A stretch of 64,000 nucleotides of DNA, taken from NCBI GenBank assembly GCA_003116995.1, contig BDSL01000020.1:248001-312000 (forward strand), in the 5' to 3' direction. Of this stretch, positions 43,401-56,200 are shown one piece after another. Position 1 is the stretch's first letter. Each line of letters starts with the position of its first letter. The translations under genes were made by a program, and so were the position numbers. The notes below the pieces were generated by a model. That model was not told the origin of the DNA. It ran no database searches and saw only the letters and a list, made by a program, of their open reading frames with translations. The stretch is from Yamagishiella unicocca. Lineage: Eukaryota; Chlorophyta; Chlorophyceae; Chlamydomonadales; Volvocaceae.

Positions 43401-46400
43401 TGGCGGTAGGGGCATCTCCCCGTTCCTGTGGTTGTGAGCCCCCGCCTCCGCTCTGTCTCTCTGTTACCCCCGGCTGACCTGTAGTTGCAGTGGGACCTCT
43501 CGATGCGGTACTGCAACATGTCGGAGCTGAAGTCCGGCTTGACGTCGTACACGTAGATGTACGGCCGCTTTCGCATGGGGGAACTCTTCGGCGGGTCCTC
43601 CGCCGCCACCACCGGTGTCACCGCCGGCTCCAGCCAGGGCTTGGCCCCCAGTTGGTCGGCTGCCGGGAGGTGGCGGATTGGGCGGGTTGGTTTGGGGATT
43701 ATGATGCCCGTCGTGGGTGGGTGGGTGGGTGGGTATGTGGGTGGATGGGTGGGTGGATCGGTGGGTAGGTGGATCGGTGGGTGGGTGGGTGGGTGGGTGG
43801 GTGGGTGGGTGGGTTGCAGAGTGGAGGCAGGGAGGCGGAGAAGAGGCGGATCAAGGTTTGCGGCCCCTTAATACTAAGGCACGGCATGTAGGGCAGCAAG
43901 CTGTCTGCCCCGGGCTTCTCTGCGCACCCGGCTTTACCTGCCCCGCCACACCTCGCCTGCTGTCCCGCCGCCATCAATCGTCAGCAGAGCCTCGATCGCC
44001 CGCCCCCAAACGCCGCCACGCGATCCTCCCGGGGGTTTGTTCCTGCTGGCGCGTGTGGTGAAGCCCAGGGAAGCTGCTTCCCCCTTTTGCGGGCCTGGCT
44101 CTTGCCTTTTGCGCGGGTGTATATTGGATGTGGCGGGCTCCCGATGGGCAGCCGGCCTCCCCAGATCGGGCCCCCAGGCCGGCCTTTGCCTTTTCTTCCC
44201 TGCCCTCCGCTACCAGCCCCATCCCCTCTCCCTCGCCTTCCCTGCCCGGGCGTCCCCTCCCCTGCCCTCCTCTCAACTTACGTAGGGTGTCGTACGGCAT
44301 CCCCGCCCGCCGCCTGCTGCAGTCGTGGCCGTACCAGCCCGCGTGGCACCTGCAGAAGCCCTGGTCGCACTCGCCGCGCCCCGAGCACTGGTTGATGCAA
44401 AACATCTCTACGGGGATGTTGCACAGCACGCCGATGCGACCGTCGATCCTGCAGGCGCGAATACGACGGCGACGGTGACGGTGATGGTAAAAGGATCGGT
44501 AACCACCACAAGTGAACGGCAGGAGCCCCTGGGGCAAGCAGCAGCAGGTCGGGCATGACGCCGACCCACACAGGTGGGTTCATGGAGGACCCGGCGCCCA
44601 ACCCTGCTCCTTGCCTGCCACCCGACAGCCGCGTAATCAACACGTTTCCCTTCTCGGCTTTCCTTCCTCTTCGTCGCGTCGGCCCACCGAAGGCTCCCTC
44701 GATATCCCCCCGCCCCCTCCACCCACCGGCAGGGGCAGTGGAAGCTGGGGACATCTGCGTTGCACCAGCCCCCGGGGCCGAACAGCTCCTCGTACGTGAC
44801 CGCGCCCCACATCACCTTCTTGCCCTCCGCGTCCTGCGATGAACCCCCCGGGGGCAACGCAGGCGGGAGGTAGAGGGTGTGTTTTGGCAGCATTGGTGGC
44901 GGTGTGGATGCGGCGCGGGAGCTGGCACGCAAGTCTGCGCGCTCGTGTATCCCGCACGTAGCCCGCCGCCTGAGGTTCTGCGGGCTGCCTCTTTAGGCAA
45001 CCACTGACTACACCACCGTCAGGCCCCACGCGCGAGGCGCAGTTCTCCAGCATGCAACCTAAAACACGTGTTAACACATTCTCTCGACATGTAAACTTTG
45101 GTTTTGTGTCAGACGACGGGTTTCCCCTCTAAACCCGACATGTAAACCTTGGTTTTGTGTCAGACGACGGGTTTCCCCTCTAAACCCCCCCCCGCTGTGT
45201 TTTCTCTCCCCCACCCCACCCTCCTGCTCGCGCACCGTTGACGGCTGGCACCAGTACAGCGGCCGGCCGGCCTGGACGGGCGGCGTGCCCGGCGGCGACC
45301 CCTCCGGCGCCAAGATGCGGCCGAACTTGGTTTCGGGGGGGCAGTAGCACATGGAGTCGTGGTCGTCGCAGAGGCCTGCGGTGCAGGGCGAGTGGGACGG
45401 TGCGGCCGCAGTAGCAGTACTAAGCACACGAGCCAGGAACGGCGGCACCACAACCTTGAGCGGCCGTTTCAGCAGCAGGGTTGCTGCAGTAGCGGGTGCG
45501 GCAGTAGCGGGCCACCCGCGAGGGAGCTTCGCATCGGCCCCAGGGGGAAGCCCACACCCAGAGGTCAGCAGGGCTCGGGGCGGCTGGGTTCAGAGCCCGA
45601 GACGTAACCTGAAGGAGCCCGACTCCGTGGCAGTAAGGAAGAAACACCTCACCTCACCTCACCTCACCTCACGCGGGTGACCACCCCGCCCTCTCCAGCC
45701 ATGCACCGACGCGACGACCCCCAGCCACCCGACCCGCCGAAGACACCCACCTGCCTGGGGGCCTCAGCCCGCCAACGCACGAGACGCGCCCGGCAACCCC
45801 TCGCGTGCGGCCCACCACCACCAAGCCCAGAGCCTCCGCCCCCGACGGCACCCCGCAGCTCCACCCCCGACGGCGCCCCGATGTTTCCCCAACCTGGCAG
45901 TGCCGCTTCTCCTCTGTCAATTCGCTGGTTTTCCCTAGGGCCCCCTATCCCGACGGCCCGCCGCAGCCCCGCCACATGTACGTTAGCCCCTTACACGGCC
46001 TCACAGCAGTATCAACCCATCCAACCACCCACCTACCCGTGTCCAACCATCCAGCCACCCAGCCAGTCAGCTAGCCAGCTACCCACCCAGCCAGCCAGCC
46101 AGCCATCGCCCAGCCAGCCATCGCCCACCCAGCCAGCCACCAGCCAGCCAGCCACCCACCCGCGCATCTTGAGTGCGACCACTCCGTGAAGACGTGCCAA
46201 CCGATGTCCCGCTTGTCGGGGCCCATGCGCCAGCAGGGCCGCCGCCGAGGCAGGCTGCAGTCAAGGCCGCCCCAGCCGGCCGGGCAGTAGCAGATGCCAA
46301 AGTCGTACTGGCACTGGCCGACGCCGTTGCAGTTGTTGGGGCAGTCCTTGTCGCCGCGTTTCAGCGGCGGCCGAGGCGTCGGCGTCTGAGTGGGGTCCGG

Positions 46401-48278
46401 GGGGGAGCAAGAGGGGTTTGAGCACGTGTGGCCACCTGACTACCGTATGCCAAGGGCGCCGTCTTTCCGTTGCCATGGAGAGGCAAAGCTGGCGGCAGTG
46501 TCGACGACCTGAGTGCCGGGATCATACAACCATCAACTCCCCCGCCCCCCCGCAACCAGCAGCACAACGCAGTTCTGCCCAACCCTTCTCCTCCTACTCG
46601 CACCGGCGCCCGGGGCCCCCAACCCCCGCTCGACCCCTGTCCACCTGCTCAGCGCCTGTATATTGTTTCTAACGCCCCCTGCTGCCCCCTGCCCGCATGC
46701 TTCGCGTCGACCGCTTTCCCCACCCGCTCTGGGCCCTGGCCAGGTGAGTTCCGCCGCTGGGTTGGGCCTCTTTTCTGGTAGTTTTTTGCTAGTCGTTGCG
46801 TTCTTGTCTGCGGGTGTCGGGACCTGCGTCTGGGCTTCCGCGTCCCCATGGCGGCGCGGCGCGGCTTCGGCCTGCTCTCCTGGACGCCAGCGGACCTCCT
46901 CTGGTAATGACCGGCTTCCTCACGCATCTGGTCGGTATTCGGGCGGGTCGGGACGGGGACTCCGCCTAGGACTAGGACCGGACCGCGATGGCCGCTCTCC
47001 CATAGCGCCCCAACTCCCACAGTTTTCCTACTAGCGCCCAAAACCGATTCTGCGAAAACTTTACGTGCGTCGCGTGGGGTCCTCGCTCCCGTGCGTCTCG
47101 CCGTAGCCGATATAGCTTAGCCGCCAAAGGTCATATTACGACCTTCGGCTTTCGTATCCCCAACCCAGTTCTCCAGCATGCATCTCAAAACTTCTGTTGC
47201 AAACGGTTTTTTCGGACATCCACGGGTTTCCCTCGAACCCCCCGCACCTCTGAAGTGCTGGCCTACGGGTTTCCTCTCATCCCCCCCTCCCTCTTTTCTT
47301 TTACACAGCTCCAACAGGCCGCCTCCACCGGTTTGCCGGTAGTCGGTTCCAGTGCTCCAGCATGCGCCCACAAAATTGGTGTCCGACGACCATGCGCCAA
47401 CTATCCTGTCCCCTCGCGTCAAACGGTTATTTTTACAACCCCTCCCACGCCCGCTAACCACCCCTGCACGGACCTGCGTATAGTACGGACCGCACCAGTT
47501 CCCAATCGTCATCGGACAGTGCCCCTCTGGGGTGCTAGGCATCGGGGGTAAGCCGGGGTCCGCGCTGGCGTTGACTATCGGCATCTGCCGGTGTAGCGCG
47601 CAAAGAACACGGCGGTTAAGAAGGCGGCCGTGAGTACTGACACCGAGAGTGGGGATCCCGTCGATAATGTACTAAGGTTAAAAGTGGTTCGTGTAGTGTA
47701 GGTACAGTGAACGCTGGAGTTGCATGTCGGGATGTGTGGACTGCGGTGAGGCTTGAAGCGTGCGAGTCGCAGCAGGCGCACTGCCCTGCGAGGCCTGTGG
47801 GCGTGTGTGGCAGACCCTGACTATCAGGCGGGTAACGCGGTACCGGGCATGTTGGAGGAGTGTGTATGAGGAATAGGGAAAGGGAGAGGTTCATGACGGG
47901 GGAAAATAGGAAGGGAGGGCAGGGGATAAAGGGGAGAATGACCCTCGGTGCTAGATTGTTAAATCGCACGGGTGTCGAATGCCAGGGGGGGGTCCGCCAA
48001 AGCCCACAGAACGGCGAAGTGGCGCCCACCTGAAGCAGGGACCTGCCATATTGCTGCATGCCCTCATCAAGCTCGAGATATGGCAGCAGCTCCTCCTCGG
48101 TGAAGACAGATAACCCGAGCGGCAGCGAGGCGACCGCCAGCTGCAAGGTTACGACGGAGGGTATAAGTTTCGCCTAATCCATCGCCATGGGAGAGGTACA
48201 CATCGCACACGACAATCGGTCTGTTTGGAGGGCACTTACCAGTAAGGGGAGCAGCTTTGCTGCCGTGTTAAGCGCCAT
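37488..48278 (-). CDS. exostosin-like (GT47) protein with EGF-like modules, copy 1 (ELG1)
   Basis: Seventeen exons in phase, 773 residues: 48278-48240, 48140-48030, 47584-47474, 46385-46160, 45375-45236, 44833-44727, 44448-44282, 43659-43479, 43001-42897, 42478-42378, 41999-41686, 41282-41134, 40629-40487, 40085-40009, 39746-39660, 39359-39301, 37692-37488. A signal peptide (LLPLLLAVASLPLG) sends it to the secretory pathway. EGF-like modules lie near residues 102-130 (CPNNCNGVGQC) and 262-288 (CINQCSGRGEC), with two more Cys-rich segments between. The exostosin domain runs from RPYIYVYDVKPDF (~332) to about 705. Landmarks are HRTFDPEEADYFYVP, RRGGRDHIWL, LSHWGRTEFPHK and SPRLEDAVLHGCIPVIIMD. 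The family transfers sugars to wall or proteoglycan-type glycans in the Golgi; donor and acceptor are unknown. Intron 14 uses a GC donor. Intron 16 carries retroelement debris. Confidence 0.93.
37895..38030 (-). repeat. 19-bp minisatellite in ELG1 intron 16
   Basis: About seven copies of GGGGGCCGCTCCCGATGCT (plus-strand reading, A/G variants) lie next to the gag-like fragment in the same intron. Confidence 0.9.
38060..38373 (-). mobile_element. retrotransposon gag-like fragment (minus strand)
   Basis: An open frame from 38373 downward starts with MSAEQLMVLFLKRFASKV and continues with LDAMQCLLDGKVKMDAQKG and a SRVTYAVDEF-like helix. It resembles the helical capsid core of Gag polyproteins, in which a chain is cut into short amphipathic helices. 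No reverse transcriptase or integrase is nearby, so this is a remnant. It lies within ELG1 intron 16 and is on the ELG1 sense strand. Family assignment rests on pattern only. Confidence 0.4.
38512..38946 (+). mobile_element. second retroelement-like coding fragment (plus strand)
   Basis: The plus-strand frame contains MAEGLASMQEQLAALRQTA followed by an Ala/Thr-rich coiled-coil-like stretch and SMENPEFRATSAPEELKKYY. This is typical of the N-terminal part of a Gag protein. It points away from the minus-strand gag-like piece at 38060-38373, as if an element had been inverted or two fragments inserted head to head. The frame is not spliced and lies antisense in ELG1 intron 16. Confidence 0.4.
38975..39072 (+). 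repeat. two-copy repeat with a palindromic core
   Basis: Two adjacent ~45-base copies contain CAGGGTRTAAATACCCTGG followed by GAGTTGAGAYAGAAC. The core CAGGGTA..TACCCTG is self-complementary. It sits beside the gag-like fragments and may belong to the same element. Confidence 0.75.
43713..43815 (+). repeat. (GGGT)n tract in ELG1 intron 7
   Basis: About 100 bases of GGGT/GGAT repeats on the plus strand, which is antisense to ELG1. Runs of GGG every four bases give strong G-quadruplex potential on the template strand. Confidence 0.9.
45086..45187 (-). repeat. 51-bp direct duplication in ELG1 intron 5
   Basis: Two adjacent copies of a 51-base unit, beginning GACATGTAAAC on the plus strand, differ by one base. 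Each contains AGAGGGGAAACCCG on the sense strand, the intron-end motif discussed in the findings. Confidence 0.92.
46024..46160 (+). repeat. (CCAG/CCAC)n tract in ELG1 intron 4
   Basis: A long run of CCAGCCAG and CCACCCAC tetramers abuts the 5' splice site of ELG1 intron 4 (sense strand GGCTGG/GGGTGG). Confidence 0.85.
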
Positions 48279-48730
48279 TTCGCACTAAACTCCGACAAAA
48301 GTCTAAAGTATTGCGACCTGACGGCGTGCAACAAATTCGTAAAGAGGCGCTACTTGAAGCAGACAGCGTGTGCAGGCTTGTGGCAAGATTTGCTCCTGTT
48401 CGTAAAGTACCTATGGAGAGTACCCCAGCATCCTGTTTCCGTGCTCAAGCTGATACATGGCGCAGCTGAGGGAACATCGCCGATCAAAATTCGCAGCCGG
48501 AGGAGCAAAATGCTCGCATACCTGAATACCGCCATCCCGTGCACGCTCCGGAACCACTGTTTCAGAAGTGGAGTGATACAGCTTAGACGCCTACGATTAA
48601 CCCAATGCCTCCAATTGAACGCTGTTGCGAACAATAAGCAATAACTAGTGTAGTCAACGTATCCTCCTGCGCTCAGTACCCCATCACGGCTGGGAAACGG
48701 TGAAATAGGGAGCAAAATTGTGAAGCAACA
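48279..48730. promoter_or_regulatory. bidirectional promoter region between ELG1 and CWC15
   Basis: Only 452 bases separate the start codons of ELG1 (minus strand) and CWC15 (plus strand). Both 5' UTRs and promoters must lie here. GC content drops relative to exons. No unambiguous TATA box or initiator was identified. Confidence 0.55.
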
Positions 48731-51612
48731 ATGACAACAGCACATCGCCCAACATGGGCTCCCGCTATCGGAGGCGAGGAGCAAGGTGGCATGCGCATCT
48801 TCAAGCCGAGTGTTCAGATGTCTGCCAAAAATCTTCCTGGCCACACGAAGCTGAAGTTTAGGAAAGATGGCCAGTCCAGCATGGACGACGTTCGCGTTAA
48901 AGACCTACGGGCTGAGCTGGAGGAGAAGGAGCGAAAGCACTTCTCCAAAACAAGTGGGACTGGCTCAATATTTGAAGGTGAGACATGCCAAAGTGGTGGG
49001 CCCATGGCGTTGGTACCATAGTGGAATTTTGCTGCGGGCACTGCGGGCGAGTGCGCGACCAGTGAAAAATCTTCGGGAGTGGCCCTTGCTGGCAGCGTAT
49101 ACACCACCTTGTCTTCCCTATGCAGAGGAGCGGCAAAGAGACCTCAAGCTACTTGAATCGGCTCCACCTGACGGCCAGACGCGGCAGCTAGTGCCAAAAG
49201 CTATAGACGCGGACGACGAGGACCCGGAGTCGTCGGAGAGCAGCAGCGACGACGACGATGACGACGTGAGTTAGGCCGCTGTCGTTTTGCTGCGATAGAG
49301 CCTCTGCTTCGGTAGCGGGGGAGCAACCCGTGTTGGAGCTGTGGCTGACGGCGGCGGGGCCTCTGTGGCCCCGACGTGCATGATCATAAAGCAGCAAAGG
49401 GCACAGCAAACGGCAGTTGTGGGGTACGGGCGGGGTGGATGCTGTGGAAAGTCGGAGGAGGGTTGGAAGGCGCTCGTCGCTTTGTGCGAAGCTAAGGCAG
49501 CACAGGCTGGGCAGCCAGGATATGTGCGGCAACGGCGGCGGGGGCGGGCAGCAGGGTATGGGCCGAACGGAGGCGGAGGCGAGCCGTGCAGGCACCACTA
49601 CCTCACTAGGCTGTACACGGGGTTGGCCAAACCGATGGCCTCGTGGTGCCCTGCACTTCCGCATGCGCGTCAGGGCTTGCCCGCTCTCCGCTTACCACGA
49701 AAACAACGACTTGCAGCGCCACTCCGCCGAGTGCCCTCCCTTACCCTTTCCCTCGCTGCTTGCGGTTCCATGCCGTGCGGCTGCAGGACGAGGAGGCTCT
49801 CCTGATGGCGGAGCTGGAGCGCATTAAGAAGGAGCGGGCGGATGAGGCAGCAAAAAAGGTGGGCGCTGCGAAGCAAAGCGGGGGCTGGGTGGGAAGTTTG
49901 GAAAGGGGTCGTGGGGCCTTGCCTGGAGGTGCGCGGTCGGGGGCTTCCTCCCAACGAGAGCACAAAAGCCCACTTCGCAAAAGCCACTCCTGGGCGAGCG
50001 ACGCTCCGGGGAAATGCACTTCCATCGGGCAAGGTTTCGGAGCTGAGGTCGACCGACGCGGCGGTCCCGTCAGCTCACGAGCCCGGGGTTGGGCGGGCGC
50101 GCACTTTGCGCTGTGTCGGGTACGTGTGGAAGGAGCAGCTCCATGGTGTGGCCTGTGTCGTGCGTGGGCCCTTGCCTGGCGCCGCAGCGGGGGCGCAAGA
50201 GGCGGAGCGGGGGCAGGGAACGGGTGTGCCGAGGGCCGAGGGACGGTACCCTTTTAGCGCGCCTGAAGAGTACCGTGGCCGCAGCAGCGCCTGCGACGTG
50301 TCGTGCACGTGGAGGATGGCCATGACGCACGCACGTGGTCCGGACTGGGGAAGTAAGCGTCGCGAGCACAGCTGCACGCGTGCGGGTCTGTCAGGCGTCC
50401 TGCCGAGTGGCGGGCGCCCCGCAACGAGGGCCCCTTCTCCGTGTATGGCAGCCGGGGCACCTTGCCAACCCTGGACCGTCAGCCGTCGTCAGACGCGGCG
50501 GGGTCGCAACTGCGGTAGCGTTTCCTCGCTGCCCGTCTTCCAGGTCTGCTGGTCTGGGGGGCCTTCTCAGGCTGCCAGGGGCAGCCATGTGTGCAGCAAC
50601 GGTCCACACCTGTTTCCTCACACCCAATCTTGCCAACTGCCCCTGCGGCTGCCCCTCCTGGCTCTGTCGTACCCACCATCAGGCCCGCGAGGACGCGGAG
50701 GTGGCCAACAAGGCGAAGGAGGAGGAGCTGCGCGGCGGCAATCCGCTGCTGGCTATTGCAGGGGCAGACGTCAGCTTCAACATCAAGCGCAGGTGCGACT
50801 GGGAGCGGCGAGCGGATGGGACCGTGGTGATAATTGCCGTAACCGGGGACGGGATTGTCGTCGCATCCTACCTACCCGCAGGGAGGGACTGCAATCGCGT
50901 TTCCCCGTGTTACCGGCAACAGAGCGTGCCGGGGCGGTGAATGTCGTTGGCGCCCGCATGGCTTGAGGGGCTGGGTTGCAAAGGGACATTTCTTCTGCGC
51001 TCGCCGTTGGGACAAGCGGCGGGAGCCTTGTGCGTATTCCCATACGACATCCGGGTGTTGAGGTTTAGGCGGAGGAGGGGGGTGTTGACACGCACGCCGC
51101 GCCTCGGTCCAGACGTGCGCCCTGGCTCTCCTAACCGGCTAGACGGCGCCACCGCTGGCATCCAAGTTGGAGGCCAAGCCATGTAGCGCACGTGGCACAG
51201 ACCAGCTGCGGGGCGGGTCTGGGAGAGCCGCTCGATGTGCGGATATCTGGCAGTTGGAATGGCGTCAGCCAGTCACACCCAGGGAAAAATCTAACAGTTG
51301 GAAGAACCCACAGCTGAGTGGAAGACGGCTGCACCAAATGCTTTCGTTCGCGCACCCTGGCCTTGCACAGGAGCGCCTGCGCGCTCGCCCCTGCCGTACA
51401 GGAAGACCTTCCAAGCCGCTGACCCCGCCTCACCTCCCGCCTGCCGGCCATCGGCTTCGCCCTCTCCCACCCCCCACCCCTCTCCCAGGTGGGATGACGA
51501 CGTGGTCTTCAAGAACCAGGCGCGAGGCGAGCCGAAGGCGCAGAAGCGGTTCGTGAATGACACCATCCGTAACGACTTCCACAAGCGCTTCCTTCAGCGC
51601 TACATCCGGTAG
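48731..51612 (+). CDS. CWC15: spliceosome-associated protein CWC15
   Basis: Cwc15 is a core component of the Prp19/CDC5L-related complex and threads through the catalytic spliceosome in the nucleus. Five exons in phase give 230 residues: 48731-48977, 49126-49265, 49787-49858, 50683-50792, 51489-51612. The length equals the human protein to within a residue. Diagnostic features are the start [20 protein letters not shown], then a Gly-His-Thr-x-Leu-Lys segment, an acidic centre ([13 protein letters not shown]), a charged coiled-coil ([17 protein letters not shown]), the [19 protein letters not shown] block, and the strongly conserved end [16 protein letters not shown] to [11 protein letters not shown]. 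Divergent from ELG1 with a short shared upstream region. Confidence 0.97.
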
Positions 51613-53295
51613 AGGCCGTGGAGTTACCAGAGTGTTACTCAGGACGCAGAGCCTGGGCAACGGCATCGACAAAATGATATTAGGATCTCCTTGGGGCGGG
51701 GCCAGGGACCAAGGAGGCGCTCGAGCTCGGCTGCCAGTAAGCGCGGGTCAGGCCGCCTAGCAGACCTGGGTTCTGGGCCAATATTTTGGCTATGTCGGTT
51801 GTTCGGCGACGGCTGTCTGTGTCCGCATCCGGGCTGGCTCTCGTTGAGTATTGGCGGTCGGGCAGTAACTGTGGATGTTGCGAGGCAATGGAGAGGCAGC
51901 GGTCAACTGGCACGCTCTGCCTGTGGCTCGCAAAGCGATGCAACTTGTGCGAAGCGCAGACGGGTGTAGCGAAACAATGTATGGAACACGACGGCTGACG
52001 TGGCAGATGGACGATGCGTGTAAGAAGAACCCACATTACGGACCATAGCGGATGTTTCCGAATTGAAATCAGGTTCCCCGGGTCAATCTTTTTCGGAGAT
52101 TGGATTGAATGGACGGCTTGCATAGACGGAGTTCTGCAGATTACCAGTCCGCAAAGGATATTACCGTTGCCTGTTTGTTAGTTACGGAAAGTTGACCCCT
52201 AATGCCCCAAACTCCCCTCGTTCGCATGCGTCCAAGTCCAGTTACTCGCCTTGCAATGCGGCAGCCGAGTACATGCGTGGTTAGTGAAGAGAGGCGCCTA
52301 TCCACACAACACAATCGACAAGTTTGCCACCCTATTTGCCGAGTGGGACACTAATGAAACCAGCCGATTGGCCTCGAATGCTTTCCGCACCAGGAACGCG
52401 TCCGGCTCAGGAAAGAGAAAGTAGGTAGGTCGAAGTGAATGACACGTATCGCTCAAAAGTACAATAGAATTCGTACACCAAATGTTGACATCAGCAACAC
52501 TCCTGCATTTATGTACAGCCCACGAAACCTTGGCGCGGCTCCTGCAGCCACTCGGACAGGAAATCGTAAGAAACCACATGTTCATCCACTGCGAAAGTCC
52601 ACTCCTGCAATTGTGCCTGGTCTTGCAAACCAACCGAGCTCTCAGGACGCGTGCATGCCCAACACACCTTGCGGCTGAAGATTAAGCATGGTGCATGCGC
52701 GCCCAACAAACCTTTGCGTACGCCTTTTGACTATAGCTAGAAACCCTAGGCCGGACGCATAGGGCTCCAAGGCGATGCGTACGACACCGTCGCAGCCGGA
52801 CGCTTGGCCGCCGGACCGCATGTCAGTCATGCGCAAGTACCAGCAACACATCATCTTGCGCATACCCTTGTCGGCGAACACTCGACGCACATCCCCGGCG
52901 TTACCGGGCAGCGGCAATCTTCCAGTCCTCTTCCGCCCTGCAACCTACCAGGATGTCTCTTAACCGCACAGCTGCACACCCAGGCTACGGTACCATCGTC
53001 GCCGGCACCACGCACAACACCTCACGCCACGCTGGCCCCCAACAGGACACTGCACGTTGGCCCGCATGCTCTTTACCAAGAGTACGCGCTCGGGCGATCA
53101 GAGGTACAAACATACATGCGCGGGAGGTACAACTTACGTGCGCCACGGACCCTGGCAGTTCCTAAATCCGGGTTGCCATGCCGCCATTCTCACTGCAACG
53201 CGGTGCGATGCTTCTAGCGTTCCACCTCCTACGTCTCCTACGTGGGCGTCCAGACAACACAAAAGAGGTTCGCGACGCGTGCAGCCACCGCCGCT
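51613..53295. other. region between convergent CWC15 and TspO genes
   Basis: 1.7 kb containing both 3' UTRs. Minus-strand frames at 52298-52633 and 52642-52917 have fairly normal amino-acid composition but no recognised motif, and they cannot be linked by splicing into a gene. They may be a decayed mobile element. Confidence 0.45.
52019..52023 (+). terminator. TGTAA poly(A) signal of CWC15
   Basis: The pentamer lies about 410 bases after the CWC15 stop codon. Confidence 0.4.
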
Positions 53296-56200
53296 TCACA
53301 GCGCCCCAGCCTTCTTGAGCTCCTTCTCGATTGCCGCCGTCGCGCCAAGCGCGCTGCTGCCGGCGGCGGCAAGCGGCGCCTGAGTCGGCGCGGAGGCGGC
53401 GGCGGCGGTGGCGCGCTCGACCTCGGCGGCGATAGCCTTGCTGGCGGGGGCCATGGTGGCCGGTGTCGTGCCGGCGGAGGCGGAGGGCGGCGCGGAGCCT
53501 TCGGGCGCCGTGACGCCAAGTGCCGCGCCCTGCATGCGAGTGGAGGAGCGGAGGAGAAGCGCTCAGGTAGGGCCCGTGCACGGTGCTAAGCAGCAGCCGC
53601 ACGGCGGCTGGACGGCCAGCGAGAGGGACCGTGGAGGAGACGCAGCTGCTGCAGCGGATTTGCGCTGTGGCGCAGCCTAGGAGTAAGAGGGCAGCAGCAA
53701 CGTGCGGTGCGGGCGGCTGGGAGAGGGCCGCAGCAAGAGCGGCCGACGCGCTCACGGGTTGAGGCGCGTGAGCACCCGCACCCGCAACCGCACCCCCGCC
53801 GTCGGGTAGGGGGTCCCTCGCAAGCGGGAGCACTGCACCACACTGAACCGAACTCGCACCCGCACCCGCACTGGCACGCCACCGCCGGGACGCCGCCCGG
53901 GCCCGGTTCCGCCTCACCGCGTCCTTGACCGCATGAGCAATGCCCTCCGCCGTGTGCTTGACCGACTCGGCAGCAGCCACCAGCGGCTTGGCCGCCTCCG
54001 CGGTGTGATGCACTGCGGCGCTGCCTGCGGGAGGAGGAGGAGGAGGAGGAGCACAAGGGAGGCACAGCGTTGGCGGCGCGAACAAGCACACGCGGGTGCG
54101 CGTGACCGCCTGTCTGCCGGCGTTGAGGTTCGGATGAAAAATTGATGTTGCCGCAGTGCCGAAGCGCCAACCTAACACATCACGTCGACTCCGGGCTATT
54201 AAAAGTGACATACCACCCTCGCATCATGGCAGCGCGAGACCGGACGCGCTCGCGAATGCGTCGGTGTGATGGCTGACCTGCGCAGCGCGATACACGTTTC
54301 AGACACAGCACCCGACAACCGCGCTGACAACCGCAACCAGCGTGAGTTGTCGCCTGTTAAGACGTAACCCGACGTTCCAGACGCCGACCGTGCGCGCTGC
54401 TGGTATGTGTGTGTATTTGCGTGCGTAGTGTGTTACGGGTTTACCCCACGCACCCGCCGTGGGGACCTTATCAGCGGCGAGGACCGCCTTCCCAATATGC
54501 CGCGAACGGGCTGCGGCGGCGGCGGCGGCGGAGGTGGCGGGGAAGGCGGCGGGGGAGGTGGCGGGGGAGGTGGCGAGGGAGGCGGCGGGGGAGTGGTGGT
54601 GAAGGGGAAGGGATGTGGCGGATTGGCCACCGTTCACCAGTTCGTTCCCTTGCCATCGGTTTGCTGGCTGACCATCTGGACTTGGACGAACGCGAGTCCA
54701 TCATCTCAATGACGCTCAACCCCTTTGACGAGTCCACTTCAAATTAATACTCCAACCCCGTGGCCCCGCCCCCCCGTTCCCCACGGGTCTTCCTCAAAGC
54801 CCCCCGGTTCCACTCCCCACCTACCCGCCGACACCGCCTCAGACGCCGCCTTGACCGCCTCCACACCCGTCACCGCCGCCTGGGCGGCCTCCTTCACGGA
54901 GCTGGCGGGCTTGCCGGCGTCCTTGGCCGCCTTCGCCTCCTTGGCCTTCTGCTTGCGAGGCTGCGAGCCGTTGGGAGATTGGCCAAGTGTAGGGGGGGAG
55001 GGGGGTAGGGTCCGCAAGCCGTGTCAGCGCCAGCGCCATCGTCGAGCCCAATACACAACGGAATGCAGGTCTGCGCTCCATGCTCTCGAGGTAGTTCTGG
55101 AGCAGCTGCCTTAGAGAACGATATCCGAACCAGGCGCGCGTGTCCTGTCATGTCCAAGTCCTCGCCGAAAGGTACAGCCGTGGCTTTCAGGGTCTGAGTA
55201 ACTTCCATCCCGGGGGTTGCTCTCGGCAGCATATACATGGCCCCCCCTGCACCCTCGCCCGTGTCCGGCCTGCCGGTCAGCCATGCGTACCTTGATCAGG
55301 CGCTCGGACGGGTTGTTAATGCAGATGTTCGCATTGAGGGCCGTCGCGTACGACACCCAGACCAGGTACGGCACCATGAGCGGCAGCTGCACCGCGGCAC
55401 TGGTGGCGCGGGTCATGGTGACGGTGGCGGCGGTGGCCAGGCCCAACAGCGCTGCAGGCGAGGAGCGGACAGGTGGAGGCGACCGACGGCGGCCGGGGCC
55501 GAACCAGCTGTCAGCAATCGCATCATTGTTATGACTCAAGAGGGCTCAGCGGTCAGCAATCGCATCGTTGTTATGACTCAAGAGGCCAGAGGCACTTGGG
55601 ACATGCGCTAATCGTCTGATGGTGCGCACTCGTCGTCGACGGCAAGCTGTCGCTGCTGCCTACCCGTGATGTCGACGAGCGCCACGTCGGTCTTGTGCGT
55701 CTTGAAGAAGAGCGGGTTCCTGCGGGGGGCAGGCGGGGAGGCGACCCGACCCGTCAGCCCAACCAGAGAAGAGGAGTTACTAGCCTGGGAAAAGCCGGCG
55801 AGCGGGAGCTGGAAGGAAAGATGCCGCACCAAAGGCGCCAGCATGGGTAAAAGGCAGCTAACGGGTTGAATGCCCATTGCAACTGGGCAGACAGTGTACT
55901 TGATACGTCACTGGGTACGTGGCGTGAGCCAGCAGGTGCCGGGTCCTAAATGGCCAGCAACGCGCACGATGCAAGTGCCGCACAACCACCTGCTGTGCAG
56001 CGCCCTCCTCCCCCCGCCGTCCCGCCAACCCACCAGATGAGGTTGAGCAGCAGCTGTGCGCCGTACAGGCTGAGCGCCACGGTGTGGTTGCCTGCGGCGA
56101 TGACAGCGGGGTGAGGGTGGGCGTTGCATGTTGCCGCCACCTCTGCAACTTACCCGGCAACTAACCCGGCAACTAACCCAACAGGCCGCGAACCTGGGCC

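Noticed and set aside
52298..52917. Minus-strand ORFs between CWC15 and TspO
   Set aside because: Composition is protein-like in places but frames are broken and carry no recognised motif.
53162..54211. 349-codon minus-strand ORF overlapping TspO exons
   Set aside because: It reads through introns in the wrong frame; the spliced TspO exons explain the region.
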